Assembly: GCA_016220085.1 (NCBI GenBank)
Contig: JACRIN010000025.1
Coordinates: forward strand, 1 to 64,000
DNA from: Planctomycetota bacterium
Lineage (GTDB): Bacteria; Planctomycetota; UBA1135; GCA-002686595
Direction of reading: 5' to 3'
Length of the DNA: 64,000 nt
Shown: one piece after another, positions 8,602 through 20,803 of the stretch
Numbering within the stretch: position 1 is the stretch's first letter
Layout: the number at the start of each line of letters is the position of its first letter
Made by a program: the position numbers and the translations under genes
The notes under the pieces: generated by a model
What the model saw: only the letters and a program-made list of their open reading frames with translations
Databases searched by the model: none
Told to the model about the DNA's origin: nothing

Positions 8602-9237
8602 TCAGCTGAAGACGTTGAAGTACTCGAGCAACGCCGACAGGAACGACGTCACCGCCGCGCCGATGCCCGACACGCCGGCCGAGATCAGGCCCGACACGCC
8701 GATCAGGATGCCGGCGTAGACGATTCCGATCGCGATGTTGCCGTTCTTGAACTCGTCCTTCTCGTTGATGTTGTTCGTCAGCTTGTCCATCACCTTGAAG
8801 GTGACGGTGATCGCGAAGCTCGCGACCATGATCGCGACGATCAGGTTCAGCGCGCCACCGATCACCGCGCCGACGCCCGCGGAGAGCTCGCCGCTGACCA
8901 GATTCTGGAGCCCGGTGGTCATCGCCGCGATGCCGCCCGCGATCACGTTCGTGTAGCTGATCACGACGCCCGCGGCGAGCAATGCGACCGCGGCGTTGCG
9001 CTTCTTCACCTCGGCCCAGATCTCGATCCCGGAGAGCAGTCCGCTGACGATCTGGAAGCCCTTGTTGATCGCGAACGCGGCGATCGAGAGGCCGACGACG
9101 AGCTGCACGACGCCCATCAGCAGGCCGAGCAACGCGCCGAGGATGTTCGGGCCGGACGACGCGGGATGCGTCGCATCGTTGGCTTGGACGAGGACCGGGA
9201 AGAGGTTCGTGAGGAAGAAATCGGTGGTCGGGATCAT
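8602..9237 (-). CDS. DUF350-family integral membrane protein
   Basis: This is a 211-residue protein with six or so hydrophobic segments in two similar halves, the DUF350 (UPF0719) arrangement. In each half a helix is followed by a charged loop containing EVKKRN or INEKDEFKNGN and then by a Gly- and Ala-rich helix. DUF350 proteins are inner-membrane proteins of unknown function, often near envelope-stress or glutathionylspermidine-like genes. No such neighbour is seen here. The ATG at 9237 follows a non-coding region and has no strong ribosome site. The gene converges with the helicase gene and diverges from the secreted protein at 9397. Confidence 0.75.
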   Translation of the reverse strand: MIPTTDFFLTNLFPVLVQANDATHPASSGPNILGALLGLLMGVVQLVVGLSIAAFAINKGFQIVSGLLSGIEIWAEVKKRNAAVALLAAGVVISYTNVIAGGIAAMTTGLQNLVSGELSAGVGAVIGGALNLIVAIMVASFAITVTFKVMDKLTNNINEKDEFKNGNIAIGIVYAGILIGVSGLISAGVSGIGAAVTSFLSALLEYFNVFS

Positions 9238-9396
9238 GACGAGGTGGGGGCAGGGATCCCCGTGGGGGGCGACAGGGCAATGGGGACTTCGAAAGGGCGA
9301 AGAGGATAGCGACGGCGCCCCGCCCGCTCCACACGGTCGCCCGCGGCGCGGCGCTGCTAGAGTCTGCGGCCCGTTTCCTCGACCCGAGAGCACCCC

Positions 9397-11514
9397 ATGA
9401 CTTGCCTCCTTCCGCGTCCGCTCGCGCTTTTCCTCGCCGTCCTTTCGCTCGCCGTGTCCGTCGCGGCGCAGAACTCCGGCCTGCCAGCCGACTTCGTCGG
9501 GCTCGTTCCGGAGGACGCGGTGCTGCTGGTCGAGCTGCGGTCGGCGGACGAGCTCGCGCGCGAATCCGAGGGCTACCGAGCCGTCTCGAAGCCGGAGCTC
9601 GATCCGGTCACCGGCACCGCGGTGCTCGCGTACTTCGCGAGCGAACTCGACGTGCCGGGCGATCCCGCCGCGCTCGATCCGAGCTTGCCGGCCGGCTTCG
9701 CGCTGCGCGTGGTCGGCGGCGAGCTCGTCCCGACGTTCATCGTGCCGACGCGCGACGCCGCGGCGTGGACGAAGTCGACCGAGGGCTCCGCGGAGAAGCT
9801 GTCGTTCGCGACCGCCGGCAAGTACGTCGCGTGCACGTTCGGCGAGCTCCCGCCCGCCGCGGCGACGCCTTCGCGGCTCGCGGCCGCCTGGCCGGCGACG
9901 CTGTTCGCCGTGCGCGTCGACGCGTCGCGGCTGATCGCGGCGTACCGGCTCCAGATCGACGCTTTGCTCGGTCAGGTCGAACAGATGATCGAGGCCGGCG
10001 CGTTCGAGAGCGAGGAAATGCCGTTCGACATGACGGAGATGCTCGACCAGTACGTGCAGTTCGCGAACGACCTCGTCGCGTCGGCGGACGTCGTCGAGCT
10101 CTCGAGCGACGTGCAGCGCGGAGAGTACGTGTTCGTCGGCTCGCTCTCCATCAAGACCGGCACGCCGCTCACGAAGTACGCGCACGCCGAGCGCGTCGAC
10201 TACGCGGCGCTCGCGCGCCAGGTCGAGCGCGGCGCGGCGCTGCAGGTGCTCGGCAGCTACGACCAGACTTCGGTGTGGCAGTCGTCGGAGCAGTTCTACG
10301 GCGCGGTGTTCGCGGCGCTCGAGGCCAACCCCGAAACGCCGAAGGGCCTGGTGCCGGCATTGCGCGCGGCGTTCCAGCACACCGGCGAGGTGATGGCGCA
10401 GTCGGGCCGCACGATCGCGTACTCCGCGGACGTCGACGCGCGCGGTGTGCGGATGGCGAGCGTGTTCACGCCGCCGAACGCGGCAGGCATCGACGCGCTC
10501 GCGGGCGCGTGGGGCGGGATCTTCGCCGACCCGGCGTTCGCCACCTTGGGGCTGAGCTCCGATCCGGTCGAGCGCACGAAGCTCGCGGGGCTCCCGGCGG
10601 AGCTCCGGGCTCTCGCGTTCGACCTGAAGAAGTTCGTCGCCGCGTTTCCGGACGCCGCGCCTGGTGCCGGGCTCGGTGCCGACGGCGAGTCGACGGCGAT
10701 GCTCCGGGAACTCACGCGGCGACTCCTCGGCGGCGAGCGCTTGCGTTGGTGCAGCGTCACGACGGGCGAGCGCATCGCCGTGCTCGTCGGCGGCGACGAT
10801 GCGTGGCGCACGACCGCGGCGCAGCGGCTGGCCGCCGGCGCCGAGCCGTCGCCCGCGCTCGCGAAGCTCGCGGCGACGCTCGACGGCGCGAACCCGGCGT
10901 ACGCGGCCCACATCGACTTCGGTCGGCTGCTCGCGGGCGTCGTCGCGATCGGCGAAGGCACCGCGCTCGCCGCGCAGGACTCCGACGACACGCTCGGCGT
11001 GCTGCGCGCGTTCGGCGCGAAGCCGATGCCGGTGTCGCTCCACTGGGCCGTGACGCCGAGCGTGTGGCGCGCGGGCGCGAGCATCGGCCGCGACGGCGTC
11101 GCGCACTTCGTCGAGTGCGCGCTCGCGATCGAGCGCGAGACCGAGCGGCGCGCGCGCGCCGAGCAGGACGTCTCGGCGATCGTGCTCGGACTGATCCACT
11201 TCGCGGTCGAGCACGACGGCGCGTACCCGGCGAAGCTCGCCGAGCTCGAGACGCCCGACGCGGAACGCGAAGCGTACGTCGACGTGTCGCTGATCGATCC
11301 GTGGGGCCGCGCGTACGAGTACGAGCTCTCGCCCGACGGCTCGCAGTTCATCGTCCGCACGCTCGGCGCCGATGGCAAGCAAGGCGGCCGCGGCGCGGAC
11401 TCCGACTTCTCGAGCGAGCAACTCCCGCCGCCCGAGGGTTTCGAGCCCGAATGGACCGACGACGAGGAGATGGACGGCGACGAGGGAGAAGAGGACGACG
11501 GCGGCGAGGAGTGA
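9397..11514 (+). CDS. Secreted protein with pseudopilin-G-like C-terminal domain
   Basis: This is a 705-residue exported protein. The signal peptide is residues 1-24 (LALFLAVLSLAVSVAAQ), cut after Ala-Ala. The region to about 570 is not a family I can name; it begins with VGLVPEDAVLLVELRS, a pattern seen in secreted planctomycete proteins of DUF3352-like type. Residues about 578-690 resemble the C-terminal globular domain of type II secretion pseudopilin GspG: a helix with RARAEQDVSAIVLGLIHFAV, then DPWGRAYEYEL, then TLGADGKQGG. The hydrophobic N-terminal pilin helix is missing at that point, so this is a domain fusion and not a pilin. The last 20 residues are strongly acidic. It is monocistronic. 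Confidence 0.7.
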   Translation: MTCLLPRPLALFLAVLSLAVSVAAQNSGLPADFVGLVPEDAVLLVELRSADELARESEGYRAVSKPELDPVTGTAVLAYFASELDVPGDPAALDPSLPAGFALRVVGGELVPTFIVPTRDAAAWTKSTEGSAEKLSFATAGKYVACTFGELPPAAATPSRLAAAWPATLFAVRVDASRLIAAYRLQIDALLGQVEQMIEAGAFESEEMPFDMTEMLDQYVQFANDLVASADVVELSSDVQRGEYVFVGSLSIKTGTPLTKYAHAERVDYAALARQVERGAALQVLGSYDQTSVWQSSEQFYGAVFAALEANPETPKGLVPALRAAFQHTGEVMAQSGRTIAYSADVDARGVRMASVFTPPNAAGIDALAGAWGGIFADPAFATLGLSSDPVERTKLAGLPAELRALAFDLKKFVAAFPDAAPGAGLGADGESTAMLRELTRRLLGGERLRWCSVTTGERIAVLVGGDDAWRTTAAQRLAAGAEPSPALAKLAATLDGANPAYAAHIDFGRLLAGVVAIGEGTALAAQDSDDTLGVLRAFGAKPMPVSLHWAVTPSVWRAGASIGRDGVAHFVECALAIERETERRARAEQDVSAIVLGLIHFAVEHDGAYPAKLAELETPDAEREAYVDVSLIDPWGRAYEYELSPDGSQFIVRTLGADGKQGGRGADSDFSSEQLPPPEGFEPEWTDDEEMDGDEGEEDDGGEE

Positions 11515-11615
11515 GCGAGCCACGGCGTTCGCCGCGGGTCAGAGGTCGGTAGACGGCGCGTGAAGCGCGAGCTCGGACTTGCGCTCGGCGTCGGCGTCGA
11601 GCACAAAGGCTCGCC

Positions 11616-12932
11616 ATGGCCGCGGGGAGGGAAGAACTCGGCTGGTTCGCTCGCTTCGCGCTGATCCGGCGCGAGGAGCGCGCGGCGTGCGCGTGGGCGG
11701 GGCTCTACTTCTTCTTCATCCTCGCGAGCACGTTCGCCTTGCGCCCCGTGCGCGAGCAGACCGGCGTCAAGGAAGGGCTCGACAACCTCCCGTGGCTCTT
11801 CACCGGCACATGCGTCGCGATGGTGCTCGCGCACCCGCTCTATTCGTGGCTGGTCGCACGCTTCCCACGGAGCATCTTCCTGCCGCTCTTCTATCAGTTC
11901 TTCGGCGCCGGGCTGCTGGTCTTCGCCGCGCTGTTCGAGTGGACGTCGTCGGAGAAGGGCAGCGCGCTCAACTGGGTGTTCTTCATCTGGTTCAGCGTCT
12001 TCAACGTCTTCGCGATCGCCGTGCTGCGCGGCTACCTCGCCGACGTGTTCTCGCCGGCATCGGCGAAGCGTGTGTTCGGCGTGATCGGCGTCGGCGGGAC
12101 GCTCGGCGCGATGGCGGGCTCGAAGTTCAACGCCGAGTTCGCCGAGCACATCTCGCGGCCGGGTTTCTTCGTCGTTTCGTTCGTGTTGCTCGAACTCGCG
12201 GTGCTCGCGATGACCCGCGTCGCGCACGCGGCGCGCGGGATCCAGCGCGAGCCCGAGGAAGTGCAACGCGAGGTCCGCGTCGAAGGCTCGCTCGGCTCGA
12301 GCATCCGGCTCGCGTTCGGCTCGCCGTACCTGCTCGCGATGTCGGCGGTGATGCTGCTCTCCGCGATGACGTTCACGATGTTCTACGTCGAGCAGGCGGC
12401 CATCCTCGCCGAGCGCTACCCCGAAGCGCAGTTCGCCAAGGAGGTGCGCGATGCGCTCCAGCAGGCCGATCTCGCGCGCATCGATTTCTGGACGCAGACG
12501 CTGACGCTCGTGCTCGAACTTTTCCTGACCGGGCGCGTGCTCTCGCGCCTCGGCACGCCGGTCGCGTTGGTCGCGCTGCCCGCGGTCGCGGTGATCGGGT
12601 TCAGTTGGCTCGCGGCGTCGCCGACGTTCGCGGTGCTCGCCTGCGTGCAGGTCGCGATGCGCGGAACGAACTACGGCCTCGCGTCGCCCGCGCGCGACGT
12701 GCTCTACACGCCGCTCTCGCGCGAAGTGAAGTACCGCGTGAAGAGTCTGATCGAGACGTTCGTGTGGCGCCTCGGAGATCTTCTCGGCGTGTGGGTGAAG
12801 CCGGTCGTCGGCTCGCTCGGCGGAAGCCTCGCGTTCGTCGCGGTAGCGCTCGGCGTGACGTGGGCGGCGCTCGCGCTGTGGCTGGGGCGGACGCACGAGC
12901 GCAAGGAGCGCGAGGTCGCGCCGACGCGATAG
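11616..12932 (+). CDS. MFS-like carrier related to ATP/ADP antiporters
   Basis: This is a 438-residue protein with about 12 membrane helices. Features shared with the bacterial NTP/nucleotide transporter (Tlc) branch include FALRPVREQTG in the first helix and GYLADVFSPASAKRVFGVIGVGGTLGA after helix 4. The second is close to the DVFSP..AKRLFGF..AGG pattern of this family. Tlc proteins of intracellular bacteria exchange ATP for ADP. Free-living bacteria carry shorter relatives of unknown substrate, and that is the likelier case here. The N-terminus is cytoplasmic and ends with a charged segment before helix 1. The next gene is 282 bp away across repeat array B. Confidence 0.7.
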   Translation: MAAGREELGWFARFALIRREERAACAWAGLYFFFILASTFALRPVREQTGVKEGLDNLPWLFTGTCVAMVLAHPLYSWLVARFPRSIFLPLFYQFFGAGLLVFAALFEWTSSEKGSALNWVFFIWFSVFNVFAIAVLRGYLADVFSPASAKRVFGVIGVGGTLGAMAGSKFNAEFAEHISRPGFFVVSFVLLELAVLAMTRVAHAARGIQREPEEVQREVRVEGSLGSSIRLAFGSPYLLAMSAVMLLSAMTFTMFYVEQAAILAERYPEAQFAKEVRDALQQADLARIDFWTQTLTLVLELFLTGRVLSRLGTPVALVALPAVAVIGFSWLAASPTFAVLACVQVAMRGTNYGLASPARDVLYTPLSREVKYRVKSLIETFVWRLGDLLGVWVKPVVGSLGGSLAFVAVALGVTWAALALWLGRTHERKEREVAPTR

Positions 12933-12980
12933 CTCGCGGCTCGGTCTTCCTGCGTAGGCGAGCGCTGGGTCGAGGTGCTT

Positions 12981-13092
12981 CGCCGACTCGCCGACTCGCC
13001 GACTCACCGACTCACCGACTCACCGACGCACCGACGCACCGACGCACCGACGCACCGACGCACCGACGCACCGACGCACCGACGCACCGACG
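12981..13092. repeat. 8-bp tandem repeat array B, fourteen units
   Basis: Fourteen 8-bp units run head to tail: cgccgact three times, caccgact twice and caccgacg nine times without error, followed by a partial caccc. The unit changes one base at a time along the array. The final unit is the same 8-mer (rotated) as in array A at 6273-6344. The array lies in the 282-bp gap between the carrier gene and the M64 peptidase gene. In one plus-strand frame it encodes a run of Thr, Asp, Ala, Pro, His and Arg, but that frame has no sensible start or homologous extension. Confidence 0.9.
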
Positions 13093-13214
13093 CACCCGCG
13101 CGGCGCCGCGCCGTGACCCGCGGGTGCGCGCAGTGCAGCGCACGAGCGCTTCGTCCGCGGGAAGGCGGCGGTCCGGTCCGCGCGCGCTCGCGCGGCGTCC
13201 GCTAGTCTCTTGGC

Positions 13215-14606
13215 ATGATCCACGCCGCCCTGTTGCTCGCCCTCGCCGCCGATTTCGACTCGAACTTCACCGGGTGCACGCTGCGCTTCGACTATCACCA
13301 CGTCGGCACCGCCGGCGAGCAGCACGTCGCGTACTCCGGCTTGCGGCTCGAAGGCGAGTGGGCGGGCTCGAAGCGCCAGCTCGTCGATCCCGAGACGCTA
13401 GGGCAGTATCGCTTTCGCGTGCTCGACGCCGCGAGCGGCTCGCTCGTCTTCGCGCACGCTTTCAGCAGCATCTACGGCGAATGGAAGTCGACCGGCGAGG
13501 CGAAGGAGCGCTGGGGTTCGATCGAGGAATCGCAGCGCTTCCCCGAGCCGAAGCGGCCGGTGATCCTCGCGCTCGACGAGCGCGGCGACGACGGCGTCTT
13601 CAAGGAGTTTTGGCGCCAAGAGATCGATCCCGCGTCGCGTTTCGTCGATCGCTCGCCGCTCGTGAAGCAAGGCGAAGTGCTGACGCTCGCCGACCACGGC
13701 CCGATCGCGAACAAGGTCGACTTGTTGGTGATCGCCGACGGTTACACGGCGGAGCAGCGCGGGAAGCTCGAAGCGGACGCCAAGCGCTTGACCGGCGCGT
13801 TGCTCTCGACCGAGCCCTTCAAGCGCCACGCGAGCGACTTCAACGTGCGCGTCCTCCATGTGCCGTCAACGTCGAGCGGCATCTCGAATCCGCGCAAGAA
13901 CGAGTGGCGCACGAGCCTGCTCGGCCTCGCGTTCAACGCGTTCGACAGCGATCGTTACGTCCTGACGTTCTCCGATCGAGCGTTGCGCGAAGCGGCCGCG
14001 AGCGTGCCGTACGACGCGCTCATCCTGCTCGCCAACGAGCGCAAGTACGGCGGCGGCGGCATCTACAACCTCTGGGCGACGTGCACCGCGGACACCGAGC
14101 CGTCGGCGTACGTGTTCGTGCACGAGTTCGGCCACTCGTTCGCGGGCCTCGCCGACGAGTACTACAGCTCGCAAGTCGCGTACGAGGACCTGACCAAGCC
14201 CGGCGTCGAGCCGTGGGAGCCGAACGTCACCGCGCTGCTCGATCCGGCGAAGCTCAAGTGGCGCGATCTCGTCGAGTCGGGCACGCCGCTGCCGACGCCG
14301 TGGAACCAAACGCACTACGACGAGGTCGATCTCGGGTATCAGGCGAAACGCAAGGCCGCGATCGACGCGAAAGCGACCGAGGAGACCAACGAGGCGTTGA
14401 TGCGCGAGATCAAGGCGCTGACGCAGCCGCTGCTCGCCGCGGAGAAGCACTACGGCAAAGTGGGGGCATTCGAGGGCTCGATGTACTTGGCGAAGGGCCT
14501 CTACCGGCCGGAGGTCGACTGCATCATGTTCACGCGCAACCCGTCGACGTTCTGCAAGGTGTGCGAGCGCGCGCTGGAGCAGACGATCCGCCGCTACGTC
14601 GATTGA
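13215..14606 (+). CDS. Secreted M64-family (IgA peptidase-like) metalloprotease
   Basis: This is a 463-residue protein with a very short N-terminal hydrophobic segment (residues 1-11). It has the two M64 parts: an N-terminal beta domain (about 20-150) and a catalytic domain beginning with NKVDLLVIADGYTAEQ. The zinc motif is HEFGHSFAGLADEY at 303-316, with His303, Glu304 and His307 and the downstream Asp expected as third ligand in this family. M64 includes the Clostridium ramosum IgA peptidase; environmental members are uncharacterised secreted proteases. The ATG at 215 of the segment (13215) directly precedes the hydrophobic stretch. It is a single gene; the Tricorn-like protease follows 163 nt later. 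Confidence 0.85.
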   Translation: MIHAALLLALAADFDSNFTGCTLRFDYHHVGTAGEQHVAYSGLRLEGEWAGSKRQLVDPETLGQYRFRVLDAASGSLVFAHAFSSIYGEWKSTGEAKERWGSIEESQRFPEPKRPVILALDERGDDGVFKEFWRQEIDPASRFVDRSPLVKQGEVLTLADHGPIANKVDLLVIADGYTAEQRGKLEADAKRLTGALLSTEPFKRHASDFNVRVLHVPSTSSGISNPRKNEWRTSLLGLAFNAFDSDRYVLTFSDRALREAAASVPYDALILLANERKYGGGGIYNLWATCTADTEPSAYVFVHEFGHSFAGLADEYYSSQVAYEDLTKPGVEPWEPNVTALLDPAKLKWRDLVESGTPLPTPWNQTHYDEVDLGYQAKRKAAIDAKATEETNEALMREIKALTQPLLAAEKHYGKVGAFEGSMYLAKGLYRPEVDCIMFTRNPSTFCKVCERALEQTIRRYVD

Positions 14607-14769
14607 ACCGCGCGGCGCGGCGCGCGAACTCCGGTCGCGGCGCGAGCCAACGCGTGCTTCACCTCCGCGATACGAACCGCCGTCCTTCCCGAGCGCGCAA
14701 CGCAAGAAGCCCGCAAGCTCGTCGCCTGTCCCTTTCGGCGCGGGGTGGTGCTCGGTAGCGTGCTCCGCT

Positions 14770-18162
<3,393 letters not shown>

Positions 18163-18165
18163 CGC

Positions 18166-19434
18166 TCACTTCGAGCTCGTCGCGCCCGCGCACGCGAGCG
18201 CGGCGAGCTCCATCAACACCGACGACGGAGAGCGCTTCCACGTCGCGAAGTCCGAGCTGTTGACCTGTAGGCCGTACGCGAGCTGCGCGTCGACGAGGTA
18301 GCCCATCTCGGTCACGTAGCCCGGGAAAAAGCCCGAGTGGCCGAGCACTCGGCCGAGGCGCGACTCGCCGACGATCACGCCGAGGCCGTACTTCACGTTG
18401 CGACCGAGCCCCGGCGCATCGACGGCCTCTTGCATGCGCGCGAGACCGTCCGCGTCGAGCACGGTGCCGCCGTACAACGCGGCGGACCAACGCGCGAGGT
18501 CGCGCGCGGTCGTGACGAAGCCGCCGCCGGTCCATTCGAACTGCGGATTGACGGCGTAGTGACCTTCTCCGTCGAACACGCGGTCCTGGATCCGCAGCGG
18601 ATCGTGCGCGCCCGCGTAGCCCTGCGCGCAGTGCGCGAGCTCGCGTTGCGTCGCCGGCTCGGTGTCGGCGAGCTCCAACGGTTCGAGGAAGCGCGCGCGC
18701 ACCTCGTCGTAGAGCGAACGCTCGCAGAGCTTCTCCAGGATCGCGCCGAGCACGATGTAGTTGGTGTCGCTGTAGTCCCAGCCCTTGCCCGCCTCGAACG
18801 GCGGCGTCGCGTCGAAGAGGTACTTCAGGCGGTCCTCGATCGACCAAGTCGTGTCCGGCTGAGCGACGAGGTCGGCGGTGAAGCGCTCGTCGAGCTCGTA
18901 GCGCGCCAGCCCCGACGTGTGGTTCATCAGCATGCGCACCGTGATCGACTTCGCGTTCGGCAGACGCGCGAACCAAGTCTCCTTGTCGAGCCAGCGCGAG
19001 ATCGGCGCGTCGAGCTCGAGTTTTTTCGCGGCGACGAGCTACAGCGCGAGCGCCGCGAAGAACGTCTTGCCGGCCGAGCCGGTGAACATGCGGTCGCCGG
19101 GCGTGAGCTCGCGTTGCTTCTCGCGGTCCGCGAGACCGCTCGCGAGCGCGAGCGTCGAGCCGTCGGCCCACACGAACGCGACGTTCGCCGCTGGGTAGTT
19201 CGCGGCGAGGACGAGCTCGTCGAACTTGGCCTGGAGCGCGATGCGCCGCGCGTCGGCGACCGCCGCGGCGGCTGCATGCGCGGTCGGTGCAGTCGGGTCC
19301 GTCCCGTGGCCGATCGCAGGCGGCGCAACTACCGCAACTGACGCGCGTGGCGCAACTGCCGTGAGTGACGCGTATGACGTGAGTGACGCGAGGAGGAACC
19401 CAGACGCGACGAACGGCGGCGAGCGCACGATCAC
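18166..19434 (-). pseudogene. Class C beta-lactamase-family gene interrupted by an in-frame TAG
   Basis: The frame from GTG 19434 to TGA 18166 encodes 422 residues apart from one TAG at 19039-19041. The start is well supported: AGGAGG lies 5 nt upstream. The first part carries a signal peptide and the nucleophile motif Ser-Ala-Gly-Lys (SxxK) in FTGSAGKTF. The second part carries YSD in WDYSDTNY and a late HSG, as in serine beta-lactamase/D-alanyl-D-alanine carboxypeptidase relatives. The TAG falls in FFAALAL-stop-LVAAKKLELDAPI, where family members commonly have Gln, so a single CAG to TAG change explains it. No frame shift is needed. Either the gene is inactive, the stop is read through, or the base is wrong. 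The downstream part alone could start at an internal ATG but would lack the nucleophile. Confidence 0.85.
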
Positions 19435-19463
19435 GGGAGCCTCCTGACGAGATCACGGCGAGC

Positions 19464-19504
19464 GAAAACGACGGCGGACGACGACGCGACGCGCCGTCGT
19501 CCGC
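19464..19504 (-). terminator. Intrinsic terminator of the epimerase gene
   Basis: Perfect 10-bp arms at 19474-19483 and 19495-19504 lie between the epimerase stop (19520) and the start of the interrupted beta-lactamase-family gene. Read on the minus strand the hairpin is followed by CGTCGTTTTCG, a short T run, which fits a minus-strand intrinsic terminator. Confidence 0.55.
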
Positions 19505-19519
19505 ACGCGTGCGAACCTC

Positions 19520-20647
19520 TCAGCCCGTGTGCTCGGCGTGCCACGCTTCGAGCAACTTGGCTTCGGCTTCCGGCGAGAGCTGCGCCCAGAGCTTCTGCTG
19601 CACGTCCTCGGGTTGCTCGACGAACCACGCGAGCGCGTCCTTCGCGATCGTTCCGACCGGGCGGAACTTCAGGCCGGCCTTGACCGCGCGCGCGTTGCTC
19701 CACGTGTGGAAGCCCGCGCTCTCGCCCGTCGACGGCGCCCAGATCGGCAGACCGACGCCTTGCTTCGCGAGGAAGTCCGCGTCGATCCACGTGAAGCGCA
19801 CGTCGTTCTTCGAGTTCGCCTTGCACGCGTCGAGCACTTCGCCCATCGAGAGCTTATTGGCCGGCCCGCACGCGTTGAAGGTGCCGTACGTGCGCTCTTC
19901 GGCGAGCCGCACCAGCCACTCGGCGAGGTCGCGCACGTCGATGATCTGGATCGGATCGCTCGGATTGCCGGGCGCGACCATCTCGCCGCCCTTCGCCACG
20001 CGCGCCGGCCAGTACGTGAAACGATGCGTCCAGTCGCCGGGCCCGACGATGTAGCCCGGTCGCACGATCGTCGTCGCCTCGCCGAAGCTCGTCGCCGCTG
20101 CTTGCTCGCAGAGCGCCTTGAGCGGTCCGTAGTGCTGGAACTGATCGCCCATCGTCTCCAGCGTCGGGTCGTCCATCGTCGCGAGCCTCGCGGTCTCGTC
20201 GAGTCCGACCTTGTCGTTCTCGGCGTAGCAGCTGATGCTCGAAATGTAGACGTAGTGACCCGAGCCGTTCTTCTTCAAGAGCTCGGCGGACGCCGCGACC
20301 ATCCGCGGGTAGTAACCGCAGTCGTCGAAAACGACGTCGAACTTGCGGCCTTCGAGCGCCTCGAGGCCCTCGCCCTTCTTCGGATCGCGGTCGCCTTGCA
20401 GCTTCTCGAGCTCGGGGAAGAGCCCGGGCTTGGTCTTGCCGCGGTTGAAGAGCGTCAGCTTGTGCCCACGCGGCTTCGCGGCTTCGACGATCGCCGGCCC
20501 GAGGAAGCCGGTGCCGCCGAGGATCAGGATGTCGAGCGGTTTCGAGCGGTGTGCTTTCGTCGAAGCGCAACCGAGGACGAGCCCGCTTGCGCCGAGCGCG
20601 CCGGCGGCGGCGGTGTAGCGCAGGACATCGCGACGTGAGGTGTTCAT
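19520..20647 (-). CDS. Tat-exported NAD-dependent epimerase/dehydratase-family protein
   Basis: This is a 375-residue extended-SDR-like protein. The N-terminus has twin arginines in TSRRDVLRY, a hydrophobic core and a lipobox VLGC with Cys27, so it is probably a Tat-exported lipoprotein. The Rossmann motif GGTGFLG is at 44-50 and the catalytic pair Tyr-x-x-x-Lys in HYGPLK is Tyr173 and Lys177. The fold resembles sugar-nucleotide epimerases and atypical SDRs; the substrate is unknown. An exported protein would need to carry its NAD(P) already bound, which is how Tat substrates such as glucose-fructose oxidoreductase work. The ATG at 20647 has GGAG 5 nt upstream. It is monocistronic and divergent from the DinB gene. 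Confidence 0.82.
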   Translation of the reverse strand: MNTSRRDVLRYTAAAGALGASGLVLGCASTKAHRSKPLDILILGGTGFLGPAIVEAAKPRGHKLTLFNRGKTKPGLFPELEKLQGDRDPKKGEGLEALEGRKFDVVFDDCGYYPRMVAASAELLKKNGSGHYVYISSISCYAENDKVGLDETARLATMDDPTLETMGDQFQHYGPLKALCEQAAATSFGEATTIVRPGYIVGPGDWTHRFTYWPARVAKGGEMVAPGNPSDPIQIIDVRDLAEWLVRLAEERTYGTFNACGPANKLSMGEVLDACKANSKNDVRFTWIDADFLAKQGVGLPIWAPSTGESAGFHTWSNARAVKAGLKFRPVGTIAKDALAWFVEQPEDVQQKLWAQLSPEAEAKLLEAWHAEHTG

Positions 20648-20803
20648 GGAGTCTCCGAACGGGGGTGTGAGAGATGCAGCTCTCGCCAAGCATGGGAGTT
20701 CGCGCGTGTGGCGCCAGCACGAAACGGTAAGGAACGCGTGCGCGTCCTGTGACGTGTCGATCGGCGCCGGTATCCTCGCGCGCTCCCCGAAAGGAGCTCG
20801 AAC

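Noticed and set aside
12981-13092. CRISPR array
   Set aside because: The units are 8 bp and contiguous without unique spacers, and no cas genes are near.
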